A DNA stretch of 64,000 nucleotides from Acidaminobacter sp964416305. Its GTDB lineage: Bacteria; Bacillota; Clostridia; Peptostreptococcales; Acidaminobacteraceae. A program made the translations under genes and the position numbers. The stretch is taken from contig CAYQDM010000012.1 of assembly GCA_964416305.1 (NCBI GenBank), positions 1-64,000 of the forward strand. Direction: 5' to 3'. Below the pieces are notes generated by a model. It saw only the letters and a program-made list of their open reading frames with translations, was not told the DNA's origin and made no database searches. Below, in pieces: positions 51,075-59,240 of this stretch; positions within the stretch are counted from its first letter, which is position 1; each line of letters begins with the position of its first letter.

Positions 51075-52464
51075 CAGCATCTTCAGGCGTATCATGATCC
51101 CAACAGTGGGCTTGGTGTTGCTCCTCGTGGCAACCTTAGGGCTGACTGCTTCGTTGATGTACAGAAACGCCCTGATTGAGGAAAAGCACAGAAGCCTTGA
51201 GGCAGGGGCTCTAGAGCTGAGCCGCCTGGCGAGCCTTCATCTGGAGGGGCAGCTCGGCCTGGAAGCCCTCAACGCGGCCGTCAACGCTGTGGGCTCCAGC
51301 ACAGACACTATGGTGTATCTGATTAACGTCACTGAGGCCCAGCTGGAGGCGGGCTTTGATCTTGAATCTACAGGGCTGACAGATGACTTTATCCTGGATC
51401 ATTTGCGCCTCATTCTTCAGGGCAAAAGCGTCTTCAACACGACGCCTTATTCGGACACCTTTGCGTCCTATGTGCTCTTTCAGGGCTATCCGATCTACCT
51501 TCAAGGTGAGGCCAAGGGCGCGGTGCTGCTGCTCTCGCCAATTGAGGGCTTCAGTGAAGTGCTGTATGATCTCAACCTCACCTACGCGGGCATTGCTCTT
51601 GGCGCACTGCTGCTCAGCCTGCCGCTCATCCTGTGGCACTCCCGGCACATTTCTGAGCCCATCCGAAAAATGGAGGAGACAACACGGCTCATCGCTGCCG
51701 GTGAGGACGCGCACCTGGAGCCAGTTTGGTCGAGGGATGAAATAGGCAGGCTTTACGCTTCCTTTTTACATATGAAAGAAGCCCTGGAGAAGACCGAGGC
51801 TATCAGAAAAGATCTCATTGCCAACGTTTCCCACGAGCTCAGGACGCCGCTGACTTCCATTAATGGCTTTGTGCAAAGCATGATAGACGGCCTGGTTCCG
51901 GAAGAGGATCGTATTGAAATTCTGAGCGTGGTCAAGGACGAGACACAGCATCTGATCCATTTGACCGCGGACCTTCTGGAGCTCGCGAAGCTTCAGGCCG
52001 GCACGAGGCTGCTCCATGTTGAGAAGATCCCCCTCGAGCCATTGGTGCATCAGGTGATGAGCAGTATGAAGGCCATGGCGGACGCGCGCGGGATTGCGCT
52101 GGACGCGGACCTGCCTCCTTTGCTTAGGCTCGACGCGGATGCGGATGCGCTCAGGCAGATCTTGACCAATCTCATTGACAATGCCATAAAATATTCCATG
52201 GACAGCGGTGCCGTCGCGCTTTTAGTCTCACAGCAGCGAGGCAGCGTTGAGTTCTGCGTTGCTGACCAAGGCCCGGGAATACCAGAGGAAGCCCTGCTGA
52301 TGGTCTTTGACAAATTCTATCGCGCAGACGCCAGGCCCGGGAGCGGAACGGGACTGGGTCTCTCTATTGTTAAAGCCCTCGTGACGCTGCATCATGGTGA
52401 CATTTGGGCGGAAAGCAATCAGCCCCATGGGACGCGAATGATCTTCAACTTGCCTCAAAAGTAA
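51067..52464 (+). CDS. Sensor histidine kinase
   Basis: A 465-residue membrane kinase. Two transmembrane segments (about 10-32 and 170-192) bracket an extracytoplasmic sensor of about 135 residues. HAMP is near 195-245, HisKA with ANVSHELRTPLTSING, and HATPase with TNLIDNAIKYS, DQGPGIPEEA and GSGTGLGLSIV. GGAGGTG (51054-51060) and ATG at 51067 define the start. It phosphorylates the adjacent regulator; the signal is unknown, perhaps at the cell envelope given the secreted proteins that follow. Confidence 0.92.
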   Translation: MFNSIFRRIMIPTVGLVLLLVATLGLTASLMYRNALIEEKHRSLEAGALELSRLASLHLEGQLGLEALNAAVNAVGSSTDTMVYLINVTEAQLEAGFDLESTGLTDDFILDHLRLILQGKSVFNTTPYSDTFASYVLFQGYPIYLQGEAKGAVLLLSPIEGFSEVLYDLNLTYAGIALGALLLSLPLILWHSRHISEPIRKMEETTRLIAAGEDAHLEPVWSRDEIGRLYASFLHMKEALEKTEAIRKDLIANVSHELRTPLTSINGFVQSMIDGLVPEEDRIEILSVVKDETQHLIHLTADLLELAKLQAGTRLLHVEKIPLEPLVHQVMSSMKAMADARGIALDADLPPLLRLDADADALRQILTNLIDNAIKYSMDSGAVALLVSQQRGSVEFCVADQGPGIPEEALLMVFDKFYRADARPGSGTGLGLSIVKALVTLHHGDIWAESNQPHGTRMIFNLPQK

Positions 52465-52496
52465 GACCGGACGTATTCCAAAAAATTTCAAAGCAG

Positions 52497-52550
52497 TTTA
52501 CAGTCCGTTTACATTTAGTCTATGGGCATTTCATAACTTAGCCTTAGAAT
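52497..52550 (+). promoter_or_regulatory. TTTACA direct repeats and possible promoter of the lipoprotein operon
   Basis: TTTACA at 52497-52502 and at 52508-52513, an 11-bp period as in OmpR/PhoB-type tandem sites. A -10-like TAGAAT lies at 52545-52550. No strong -35 is present, as expected for an activated promoter. Confidence 0.5.
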
Positions 52551-52602
52551 CATACTTGAGGAAGACTACACGGTAAGTTTTCTGGAAAAGAAGGTGATCC
52601 AT

Positions 52603-53184
52603 TTGAGAAGAGAATATTGGTTGCTGATGCTGGTGGCAATGCTTCTGGTGTCTCTTGTCAGCGGCTGCTCGGTATTTAAGCCCGCTGAGACGATCGTTCA
52701 GGATGCTGAGGAAGTTAAGACACTCGAGGCGCAGGTCGATTCAGAGGACTCGATAACTGGGGCTGAGGCTGAAGGAGAAGACTCGGACGGCACTTCGAAA
52801 GGCGACGCTGCAAATGGGATGACGGATCTGACTGAAGCGAACAGCACGGCGGTCGAGACGACGGTTGATCAAGCGCCAGACGCGCAGATCAGCACTTCTA
52901 AGGGTGAAGGAACACCTGCTGCATTAGTGGGATCCGGCACAATTGGCTCAGAAGGATCCGACACGGGCAGTGATTCCGCTGCAGAGGCTAATGACGGAGG
53001 GACTTCAACCGTTGCCCCGTCAACGCCAACCCTGATCACCAAGTCCGAAAATGCCGTTACTGAAGCGGAACGCGTTGAACTTTTCAACACCATCGGCTTC
53101 GAGCTGGAGGAACTGATTCGTTTGCTTGACAGCTTGGATACGGTTCAGGAGTCTGATCTGAATCTTGATGAATTTGAGGAGTGA
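52603..53184 (+). CDS. Secreted lipoprotein with low-complexity linker
   Basis: About 193 residues. Signal with lipobox LVSGC. An acidic Ser/Thr/Gly/Ala-rich stretch from about 30 to 145 is probably disordered, then a short C-terminal helical region (RVELFNTIGFELEELIRLLD). TTG at 52603 is preferred because AAGGTGAT lies before it; GTG at 52594 is the alternative. No homologous domain is recognised. The stop overlaps the ribosome binding region of the next gene, so the two are a unit under the adjacent two-component system. Confidence 0.65.
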   Translation: MRREYWLLMLVAMLLVSLVSGCSVFKPAETIVQDAEEVKTLEAQVDSEDSITGAEAEGEDSDGTSKGDAANGMTDLTEANSTAVETTVDQAPDAQISTSKGEGTPAALVGSGTIGSEGSDTGSDSAAEANDGGTSTVAPSTPTLITKSENAVTEAERVELFNTIGFELEELIRLLDSLDTVQESDLNLDEFEE

Positions 53185-53189
53185 GTAGA

Positions 53190-53876
53190 ATGAGAAGAAC
53201 GTTGGCATTGATGTTGATGATGGTATTGATTTTATCCATTGGCTCAGTTGGATTTAGCGCGGGAACCTCAGGTGGTTCCGGCGGTTCCGGTGACGGTCAG
53301 GTTTCTGCGGGAACAGGCTACGGACAAAATGAGGGCACGAATGATGGGCAAAAGGTTGGCACCAATGATAGCTCAAACGGCGAGCAAAATGGCGAACCAA
53401 ACCAGGAACAGAACAGGGAGCCGCAAGGTGAGCAAAATGGCAGCCTTAATCCGGAACAGAATGGCGACCCCAATTCCTATCAGAATCGCTATATGTACGC
53501 CAAAATGGTGAGTAATGAAGTCCGTCTTCAGGCTAGAGAAACCAATCAAGTCAAAAACCAGGTCAGAGAATGCGCTGAAGAACTGAAAATGCAGATTAAG
53601 ACCAGACTCCAGACACAAGAGCGACTTTTGCCTGAAGAAAAAGAAAAGCTCGGAGCAATGGTTCGGGAAATGGCTCGTCTTAGAAAAATGCTGAATGAAG
53701 AACATTTGGGCAAAGTGCAGGAGCAAGTGGCCAATCTCACCAGAGCGCGTTTCCAGAAAAATATAGATGACGCGACCGGGGCTATGCTGGCACTTAGGGA
53801 AGAGCTTCAGTACAGAGCTGAGGCCATGAATGCCATCAAGAATCAGCTTCAGCTGATGAAAGCAGAGCTTGAATAA
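53190..53876 (+). CDS. Secreted Gln/Asn/Gly-rich coiled-coil protein
   Basis: A 228-residue protein. A cleavable signal peptide ends around FSAGTSG. A Gly/Gln/Asn/Glu-rich region with repeating EQNG/EPN units (about 35-95) follows. A highly charged helical region of about 120 residues (VRLQARETNQVKNQVREC, LLPEEKEKLGAMVREMARLR, ALREELQYRAEAMN) probably forms a coiled coil. No known domain. The design suggests a cell-envelope structural or sensing protein paired with the upstream lipoprotein. GAGGAG lies before the ATG. Confidence 0.65.
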   Translation: MRRTLALMLMMVLILSIGSVGFSAGTSGGSGGSGDGQVSAGTGYGQNEGTNDGQKVGTNDSSNGEQNGEPNQEQNREPQGEQNGSLNPEQNGDPNSYQNRYMYAKMVSNEVRLQARETNQVKNQVRECAEELKMQIKTRLQTQERLLPEEKEKLGAMVREMARLRKMLNEEHLGKVQEQVANLTRARFQKNIDDATGAMLALREELQYRAEAMNAIKNQLQLMKAELE

Positions 53877-53925
53877 TTAAGCACCTTACGAGGGTCCGAC
53901 CCCATTCAACCCCATTCAAACGCAG

Positions 53926-53988
53926 GAACAGCCGCCAATCGCAGCGATTCGAAAGGATCGCTCCGGATTGGCGGCTGTTTCCTTTTTG
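53926..53988 (+). terminator. Terminator after the secreted-protein operon
   Basis: CAGCCGCCAATC and GATTGGCGGCTG form the main stem, with an inner AGCGAT/ATCGCT, followed by TTTCCTTTTT. Just upstream, CCCCATTCAA is repeated twice (53900-53918). Confidence 0.88.
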
Positions 53989-53990
53989 TG

Positions 53991-54080
53991 GGAAGACGGT
54001 TGTCAGGAAGACGGTTGTCAGGAAGACGGTTGTCAGGAAGACGGTTGTCAGGAAGACGGTTGTCAGGAAGAGGGTGTCTG
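53991..54080. repeat. 15-bp tandem repeat array
   Basis: GGAAGACGGTTGTCA is repeated five times without change (53991-54065), followed by a degenerate sixth unit. It is intergenic, directly after the terminator. Perfect identity implies recent expansion. Confidence 0.92.
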
Positions 54081-54145
54081 CGGTCATAAGCCTGTTGCGT
54101 CATTTGCCAATCGACACACGCTCTCTAATTGGAATTGAAAGTCAA

Positions 54146-54216
54146 TATCTCAAGCTCTGGCACCAACTCAAATCCTGTCCGCGTCACCAAGTTCATTTCT
54201 GTCCGCGTCACCAACT
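54146..54216. repeat. Second dispersed repeat (CTGTCCGCGTCACCAA type)
   Basis: CAAGCTCTGGCACCAA followed by CTGTCCGCGTCACCAA and, after a short spacer, a second CTGTCCGCGTCACCAA. The same two modules occur at 60812-60857. Function unknown. Confidence 0.75.
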
Positions 54217-54233
54217 ATCTTCTTCTATAAAAA

Positions 54234-54256
54234 CAGCCCACCGTCAGAAACTCGAC
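54234..54256 (-). terminator. Terminator of proA
   Basis: On the minus strand, CAGCCCAC and GTGGGCTG flank a hairpin with inner GTC/GAC pairs, followed by TTTTTATAG. Confidence 0.78.
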
Positions 54257-54304
54257 AGTGGGCTGCAAAATTTTTAATTAACGATCTGCGAAAATTCCAT
54301 TCTC

Positions 54305-55600
54305 TTAAAGTGGACAGTTCTTGTTCAGGGCCTCGTGCTTGTAGGTCAGCTTGCCGGAGGCAAACTCGCCTACGGTTTGGCCGTGACCGATCAATTTATA
54401 CTTGTAGATCATCAGACCGTCCAGGCCCACCGGACCTCTGGCGTGGATTTTGCTGGTGCTGATGCCCACCTCGGCGCCGAAGCCGTAGCGGAATCCATCG
54501 CTGAAGCGGGTGGAGCAGTTCCAGAACACATTCGCCGAATCAACCAGGGTCATGAAGGTTTTGGCCACAGCCTCGTCTTCCGTCAGAATAGCGTCCGTGT
54601 GGCCGGAGCCGTAGGTATTGATGTGCTCAATGGCGTCTTCAAGACTCGACACGACCTTGATGGAGAGCTTATAGTCCACGTACTCCGTCCGCCAGTCTTT
54701 TTCGGTAGCTTCGCCAATCGAAATGATCTTTCGGGTCTGATCACAGCCGACCAATTCCACGTTTTTGGCTTCCATTGCCGCCTGAATCTTGGGCAGCAGA
54801 CGCTCCGCCACACTTTCGTGGACGAGCAAAGTCTCCATGGTATTGCAGGCCGCCACGTACTGGGTTTTCGCGTCCACGAGGATTGGGAGCATTTTCGCTT
54901 CATCTGCATCCGGGTGGAGGTAGATGTGACAGACGCCATCGGCATGACCCAACACTGGGATGCTGGAGTTGTCCATGATGTACTTGACGAAGTCGTTGGA
55001 GCCCCGCGGGATCAGCAGATCGATGTCGTCGCTGAGCTTCAGCATCTCATTGACATCCGCGCGGGTCTCGATGAGCTGGATCCAGCCCTCCGGCAAGCCG
55101 GCGTCTACGCTGGCCTCGGAGATAATCTGCGCCAGGATTCGGTTGGTGTTGGCCGCTTCGGAGCCGCCCTTCAGGAGCACGGCGTTGCCGCTCTTGAGGC
55201 AGAGACTGGAAATCTGAACCAGGGCATCCGGCCGGGACTCGAAAATGACGCCAATGACGCCAATTGGGCAGCTGATCCGGTAAAGGTCAAGTCCATTGTC
55301 CAGCTGCGTGGCGAGTTTGGTCTGGCCCACTGGCTCAGGGAGCTTCATCAGGCTGCGGATGCCTTCGGTGACTTCAGCCAGCTTCTCATCCTCAAAGCGC
55401 AGGCGCTTCAGCAGCGGGGTGTCCGGGCTTTCCGCAGCGACGCGGGCGCAGTCCTCGCGGTTCGCCGCAATGATTTCGGTCTTTCTGGCCTCGAGTTTAA
55501 TCGCAATGGCCTCCAGAGCGTTGTTCTTGGTCTCGGCGTCCAGCGCCGCCAGGCGGATCGACGCCTTTTTCGACGCGTGGGCACGTTCTTGTATACTCAT
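54305..55600 (-). CDS. proA: Gamma-glutamyl phosphate reductase
   Basis: A 431-residue enzyme of the aldehyde dehydrogenase superfamily for proline synthesis: reduces glutamyl-5-phosphate to the semialdehyde with NADPH. Seen: CPIGVIGVIFESRPDALVQI, LKGGSEAANTN, IPRGSNDFVKYIM, catalytic Cys in YVAACNTMETLLV, and FWNCSTRFSDGFRYGFGAEVGIST. Start ATG at 55600 after GAGGTG; the in-frame GTG at 55609 is less likely. proB is not adjacent, so the gene is apparently a single unit. Confidence 0.95.
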   Translation of the reverse strand: MSIQERAHASKKASIRLAALDAETKNNALEAIAIKLEARKTEIIAANREDCARVAAESPDTPLLKRLRFEDEKLAEVTEGIRSLMKLPEPVGQTKLATQLDNGLDLYRISCPIGVIGVIFESRPDALVQISSLCLKSGNAVLLKGGSEAANTNRILAQIISEASVDAGLPEGWIQLIETRADVNEMLKLSDDIDLLIPRGSNDFVKYIMDNSSIPVLGHADGVCHIYLHPDADEAKMLPILVDAKTQYVAACNTMETLLVHESVAERLLPKIQAAMEAKNVELVGCDQTRKIISIGEATEKDWRTEYVDYKLSIKVVSSLEDAIEHINTYGSGHTDAILTEDEAVAKTFMTLVDSANVFWNCSTRFSDGFRYGFGAEVGISTSKIHARGPVGLDGLMIYKYKLIGHGQTVGEFASGKLTYKHEALNKNCPL

Positions 55601-55670
55601 GGGATTCACCTCATTTAGCTTAGTTGTTGGTTCAATATTATATCACAACTGGGGAGAGGGGGGAATGGGG

Positions 55671-55727
55671 TGACCATCGGCAAACTTTTCTGGCCTAAAC
55701 TTGCTAAAAACGGTTTGCCGATGGTCA
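55671..55727. terminator. Dispersed-repeat hairpin upstream of proA
   Basis: TGACCATCGGCAAAC (55671-55685) and GTTTGCCGATGGTCA (55713-55727) are perfect 15-bp arms. There is no T-run on either side, so termination is uncertain. It lies upstream of proA on the minus strand and upstream of the hydrogenase promoter on the plus strand. Confidence 0.6.
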
Positions 55728-55761
55728 TAGTACTTACAATATCAGCTGGATTTTGACTATA

Positions 55762-55779
55762 TAGTTAAAATAATAACGA
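55762..55779. promoter_or_regulatory. Rex-like operator, distal
   Basis: TAGTTAAAATAATAACGA shares the 14-mer GTTAAAATAATAAC with the proximal site and approximates the TTGTTAANNNNTTAACAA dyad. Confidence 0.5.
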
Positions 55780-55924
55780 TAACATCGGATCGATTAAGTA
55801 CTGATTTTAAAAATATAAACATAGTTATTTAAAGGTGTTCAGTAATTTATTGAGGTTTTTCAGATGAATTTCACGCTCGGAATAAACAAACCATTACATA
55901 AAAGAGACAAAAAATCCGACTTTG

Positions 55925-55953
55925 TTGTTAAAATAATAACAAAATAGTATACT
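55925..55953 (+). promoter_or_regulatory. Rex-like operator overlapping the hydrogenase promoter
   Basis: TTGTTAAAATAATAACAA (55925-55942) matches the Rex consensus TTGTTAANNNNTTAACAA at all but one defined position. TTGTTA (55925-55930) also serves as -35, with 17-bp spacing to TATACT (55948-55953). A bound repressor would cover the -35 and spacer. Confidence 0.72.
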
Positions 55954-56012
55954 GTATACCAGATAGAGATTGAGATTTAAATTGACTCAACAACCGACTT
56001 AAGGAGGTCATT

Positions 56013-56276
56013 ATGATTATTCAAGTCTGCATTGGCAGTGCCTGTCACCTAAAAGGCTCCTACAAAGTGATTCAAACCCTCAAGGGACTGATTGAAGCGG
56101 AAAGGCTGGAGGACCGGGTCATCCTGAAATCGTCTTTTTGCCTGGGCGCCTGCTCCGGCGCGGTTTCGATTCAGGTCGATGATAACCCTGTGGAACCGCT
56201 GCATCCCGAAGAAGTGGTTCGCTTTTTCGAAGACCGTGTCAAAGGGGTGACTCAGTGTGAAATTCATAGAGTTTGA
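56013..56276 (+). CDS. 2Fe-2S thioredoxin-like ferredoxin (NuoE/HydC-like)
   Basis: An 87-residue protein with the four cysteines of thioredoxin-like [2Fe-2S] ferredoxins: CIGSACHLKGS near the N-terminus and SFCLGACSGA at about residues 43-48. This fold delivers electrons in NuoE and in multi-subunit hydrogenases. Preceded by AAGGAGG and translationally coupled to the PAS-hydrogenase gene by a 20-bp overlap. It could carry electrons to or from that protein's clusters. Confidence 0.85.
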   Translation: MIIQVCIGSACHLKGSYKVIQTLKGLIEAERLEDRVILKSSFCLGACSGAVSIQVDDNPVEPLHPEEVVRFFEDRVKGVTQCEIHRV

Positions 56277-57969
56277 TCATCATAAGTGCGACGAATGCTA
56301 CAAATGCCTGCGCGTGTGTCCCACCAAAGCCATCAAGTTTACTGAGCACAACCGGGACATCATCAACAGCCTCTGTATCAAGTGCGGGTTATGTCAGGCC
56401 AGCTGTCCCCAAAGCGCCCTGACGATCCAAAATGACCGGCACAAGATCAAGAAACAAATTCATTTGGGTCGAAAAATTGCGGTCTCCCTGGCGCCTTCCT
56501 TTGCCGCAGCGTTTGATGATGCGGATCCTAAAAAGATCATTACAGCGCTCAGGACCCTTGGCGTGACATGGGTCGAGGAAACGGGTGTCGCGGCAGAGCT
56601 TGTCTCCAGAAATTATGAAGCCATGCTGGAGACCATGGGGACGGAGAATGTCCTGACCACCTGTTGTCCTTCCGCCAACTATCTGGTTCAGCAGTACTAC
56701 CCCGAGCTGCTGGATGCCATGCTGCCAGTGGTTTCACCCATGATTGCCCATGGGAAGCTGCTTAAGGAAAAGTACGGACCGGACTGCTATACCGTCTTTA
56801 TAGGACCGTGTCTGGCCAAAAAGGCGGAAGCGGAGGAAATGCCCTACATAGACGCGGTATTGACTTTCAATGAACTGGCGGGATGGCTGGAAGACGAGGG
56901 GATCCCTTACAGACAGCTGCCGCCGGGGGTCTTTGATGAAAAAGCCACCATCCGGGGCATGGCTTATCCCATGGGTGGGAGCCTCTTTAAGAACGACCGC
57001 CAAACGCCCATCCACAGCGGGTACAGAATGATCCGCGCGGATGGTATTGACCGCTGCAAAGATCTGCTGGAAACCCTTAAAATTGGCGGCATCAAAAATT
57101 ACTGCATAGAAATGAATATCTGCAGCGGCAGCTGCATCAACGGTCCGGATATGCCTCACGATGGGCTGAAGTTCTTCCAGCGCAAAGACCGGATGCTGGA
57201 TTATCTGAAAGCCCACGCGGACCACCGGGAGCTGGATCAGCTGCTTTGCGAAAGCTCCGCGGATTTATCCTTCAAGCATGACTTTGAAGCCCATGTGGTG
57301 CAGCTGAAAAAGCCTACTAAGGAAGAAGTGAATGAGATCCTCCGCAAAATTGACAAATTCAGCGAGAAGGATCATCTCAACTGCGGTGCTTGCGGCTATG
57401 AAACCTGTGTCAGCAAAGCCATAGCCGTTTACAATGAGATGTCAAAGCCTCAGATGTGCCTGCCTTACTTGCGCTCAAAGGCTGAAAGCCTCAGCATGGC
57501 GTTGTTTGAGAACACGCCCAATCTGGTGTGCGTTCTGGATCACCAGCTGAACATTTTGGAGTACAATCCTACCTTTGCCAAGACCTTCGATATGGAAAAG
57601 CATTCCCTTAAGGAGGTGCCGGTGGTGGCGTTCCTGGATGGCCCGTTTTTCAGTGAGTGTGTCAGACTGAAAAAGAGCATCTTTGGGCAGCGGGTGCATC
57701 TTGAGACCATCGGCAAAGTACTGTACTGTAATGCCATTTATACGGAGCGGTTCATTCTGGGGATCATGACGGACATGACCGCCGTTGAGAAGAGCCGGCA
57801 GGAGCTGGCGGCCGTGAAGGAGAAGACGCTGGTGGCCTGCCAGGAGGTCATCAACAAGCAGATGCGCGTGGCCCAGGAGATTGCCAGCCTTCTGGGAGAG
57901 ACGACTGCGGAGACGAAGGTCAATCTCAACCGGCTGAAGGAGATCGTGATGATGGATGAGGGCTATTGA
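56257..57969 (+). CDS. PAS-containing [FeFe]-hydrogenase-like sensory protein
   Basis: A 570-residue protein. Two 4Fe-4S motifs (Cys11/14/17/21 and 40/43/46/50) come first. The H-cluster domain follows with TTCCPS (Cys136/137), GPCLAKKAE (Cys185) and EMNICSGSC (Cys289/293). A further 4Fe-4S-type motif NCGACGYETC and Cys401 follow, then a PAS domain at about 415-530 and a helical tail. This layout is that of the sensory HydS-type [FeFe] hydrogenases (groups C/D), thought to read H2 or redox state. The L3 motif departs from the usual C-x-GGC. GTG start after AAAGGGGTGA. Next to a SpoIIE phosphatase, its probable output. Confidence 0.88.
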   Translation: MKFIEFDHHKCDECYKCLRVCPTKAIKFTEHNRDIINSLCIKCGLCQASCPQSALTIQNDRHKIKKQIHLGRKIAVSLAPSFAAAFDDADPKKIITALRTLGVTWVEETGVAAELVSRNYEAMLETMGTENVLTTCCPSANYLVQQYYPELLDAMLPVVSPMIAHGKLLKEKYGPDCYTVFIGPCLAKKAEAEEMPYIDAVLTFNELAGWLEDEGIPYRQLPPGVFDEKATIRGMAYPMGGSLFKNDRQTPIHSGYRMIRADGIDRCKDLLETLKIGGIKNYCIEMNICSGSCINGPDMPHDGLKFFQRKDRMLDYLKAHADHRELDQLLCESSADLSFKHDFEAHVVQLKKPTKEEVNEILRKIDKFSEKDHLNCGACGYETCVSKAIAVYNEMSKPQMCLPYLRSKAESLSMALFENTPNLVCVLDHQLNILEYNPTFAKTFDMEKHSLKEVPVVAFLDGPFFSECVRLKKSIFGQRVHLETIGKVLYCNAIYTERFILGIMTDMTAVEKSRQELAAVKEKTLVACQEVINKQMRVAQEIASLLGETTAETKVNLNRLKEIVMMDEGY

Positions 57970-57970
57970 G

Positions 57971-59131
57971 ATGGGGAAAATGGAAACCTATATTGACGTG
58001 GCCATTCACGCGCTGAACAAGAAGGGCGAGGAGCTCTGCGGCGACCAGGCAGACCTCTTCAAATCCGACGACGAGGTTTTCTTTGTGATGGCCGATGGTC
58101 TCGGAAGCGGCGTCAAAGCCAACATCCTGGCGACGCTGACGGTCAAGATCGCCATGACCATGCTGCGCCACGGGGAGTCTTTGGAGGAAACCATTGACAC
58201 CATCATGCAGACCCTGCCGGTGTGCAGCGTCAGAAAGGTGGCGTACTCGACCTTTTGCATGGTACATCTGAGAAACGACGGCCGCTGCCGACTCATTGAG
58301 TATCACAATCCGCCGGTGTTCTTTTGCAGGAATGGCCGGATCACGCCCTATGTCAGCACTTATGAGACTTATGGTGACAAGGAGGTCCGGATTTCTGAGC
58401 TTGAGCTGGGGATTGGGGATTATCTGACCATTGTCAGCGATGGCGCAGTGCACGCGGGCGTGGGGACCATGCTCAATCACGGGTGGGAGTGGCCGCACAT
58501 CGCGGCTTTCTTGAACCGCCAGCAGCCCAAATCTGCGGAGCTGATCTCAAAAACCTTGATTGAGACCTGCAACAACTTGTACGGCGGCCTGCCTGGGGAT
58601 GACACCAGCGTGGCTACTCTCATGCTGGTGGAGCCCAAGGTTACTCGGCTGTTTTCGGGGCCGCCGGTGCAAAGAGAGCAGGATCATGAGGTGGCGACGC
58701 GCTTTGTTCAGGGTTCGGTAAAGCGGGTCGTCTGCGGCGGCACGGCGGCCAATTTGATGGCCAGGGAGCTGAACCGTGAGCTTCGGTGTGAGATGGATTA
58801 TTATGAGCCGTCCATTCCGCCGATTGCCCATATCAAGGGCATAGACCTGGTGACGGAGGGCGTCCTGACGTTGAAGCGAGTGTCGGAAAAACTGGAGGAC
58901 TACGCCGCCGGACAAATTATCCCCTTTGAGAAGCCGGATGCGGCCACGTTAATCCTGGACCTGCTGATCAACGACAGCACCCATATTGAGTTTTGGATTG
59001 GGAAGGCCATAAATCCTGCGCACCAAAATCCGGATTTTCCTTTTGAGCTGAGCATCAAGCAGACTATTTTGGACAGGATTATTGCGACGCTTGGGAAGAT
59101 TGGGAAGATCGTGACGATTCAGTATGTGTGA
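57971..59131 (+). CDS. SpoIIE/PP2C-type serine phosphatase
   Basis: About 386 residues. Residues 1-210 form a PP2C-like domain with GDQADLFKSDDEVFFVMADGLGSG (metal-binding Asp in DG), the internal YHNPPVFF and LTIVSDGAV segments, and GDDTSVATLML. The C-terminal 150 residues are unassigned. These phosphatases usually act on anti-anti-sigma or similar switch proteins; none is encoded here, so the target is elsewhere. The start could be 57956, 57971 or 57980. The gene sits directly after the sensory hydrogenase, consistent with signal relay. Confidence 0.85.
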   Translation: MGKMETYIDVAIHALNKKGEELCGDQADLFKSDDEVFFVMADGLGSGVKANILATLTVKIAMTMLRHGESLEETIDTIMQTLPVCSVRKVAYSTFCMVHLRNDGRCRLIEYHNPPVFFCRNGRITPYVSTYETYGDKEVRISELELGIGDYLTIVSDGAVHAGVGTMLNHGWEWPHIAAFLNRQQPKSAELISKTLIETCNNLYGGLPGDDTSVATLMLVEPKVTRLFSGPPVQREQDHEVATRFVQGSVKRVVCGGTAANLMARELNRELRCEMDYYEPSIPPIAHIKGIDLVTEGVLTLKRVSEKLEDYAAGQIIPFEKPDAATLILDLLINDSTHIEFWIGKAINPAHQNPDFPFELSIKQTILDRIIATLGKIGKIVTIQYV

Positions 59132-59240
59132 CTTTTTGTGGCTGCGTGTGACGGTGTGTGGATGCGCGTGACTTAGTGTGAAGCTTTCAAATCAGCGATT
59201 AAAATAGATGGATGAAAGAGTCTAAAATGAGGTGGCAGTT

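Noticed and set aside
54335..55618. Plus-strand open frame of 427 codons antisense to proA.
   Set aside because: It mirrors proA exactly, has no ribosome binding site or homology, and proA has clear motifs; such shadows arise in GC-rich genes.
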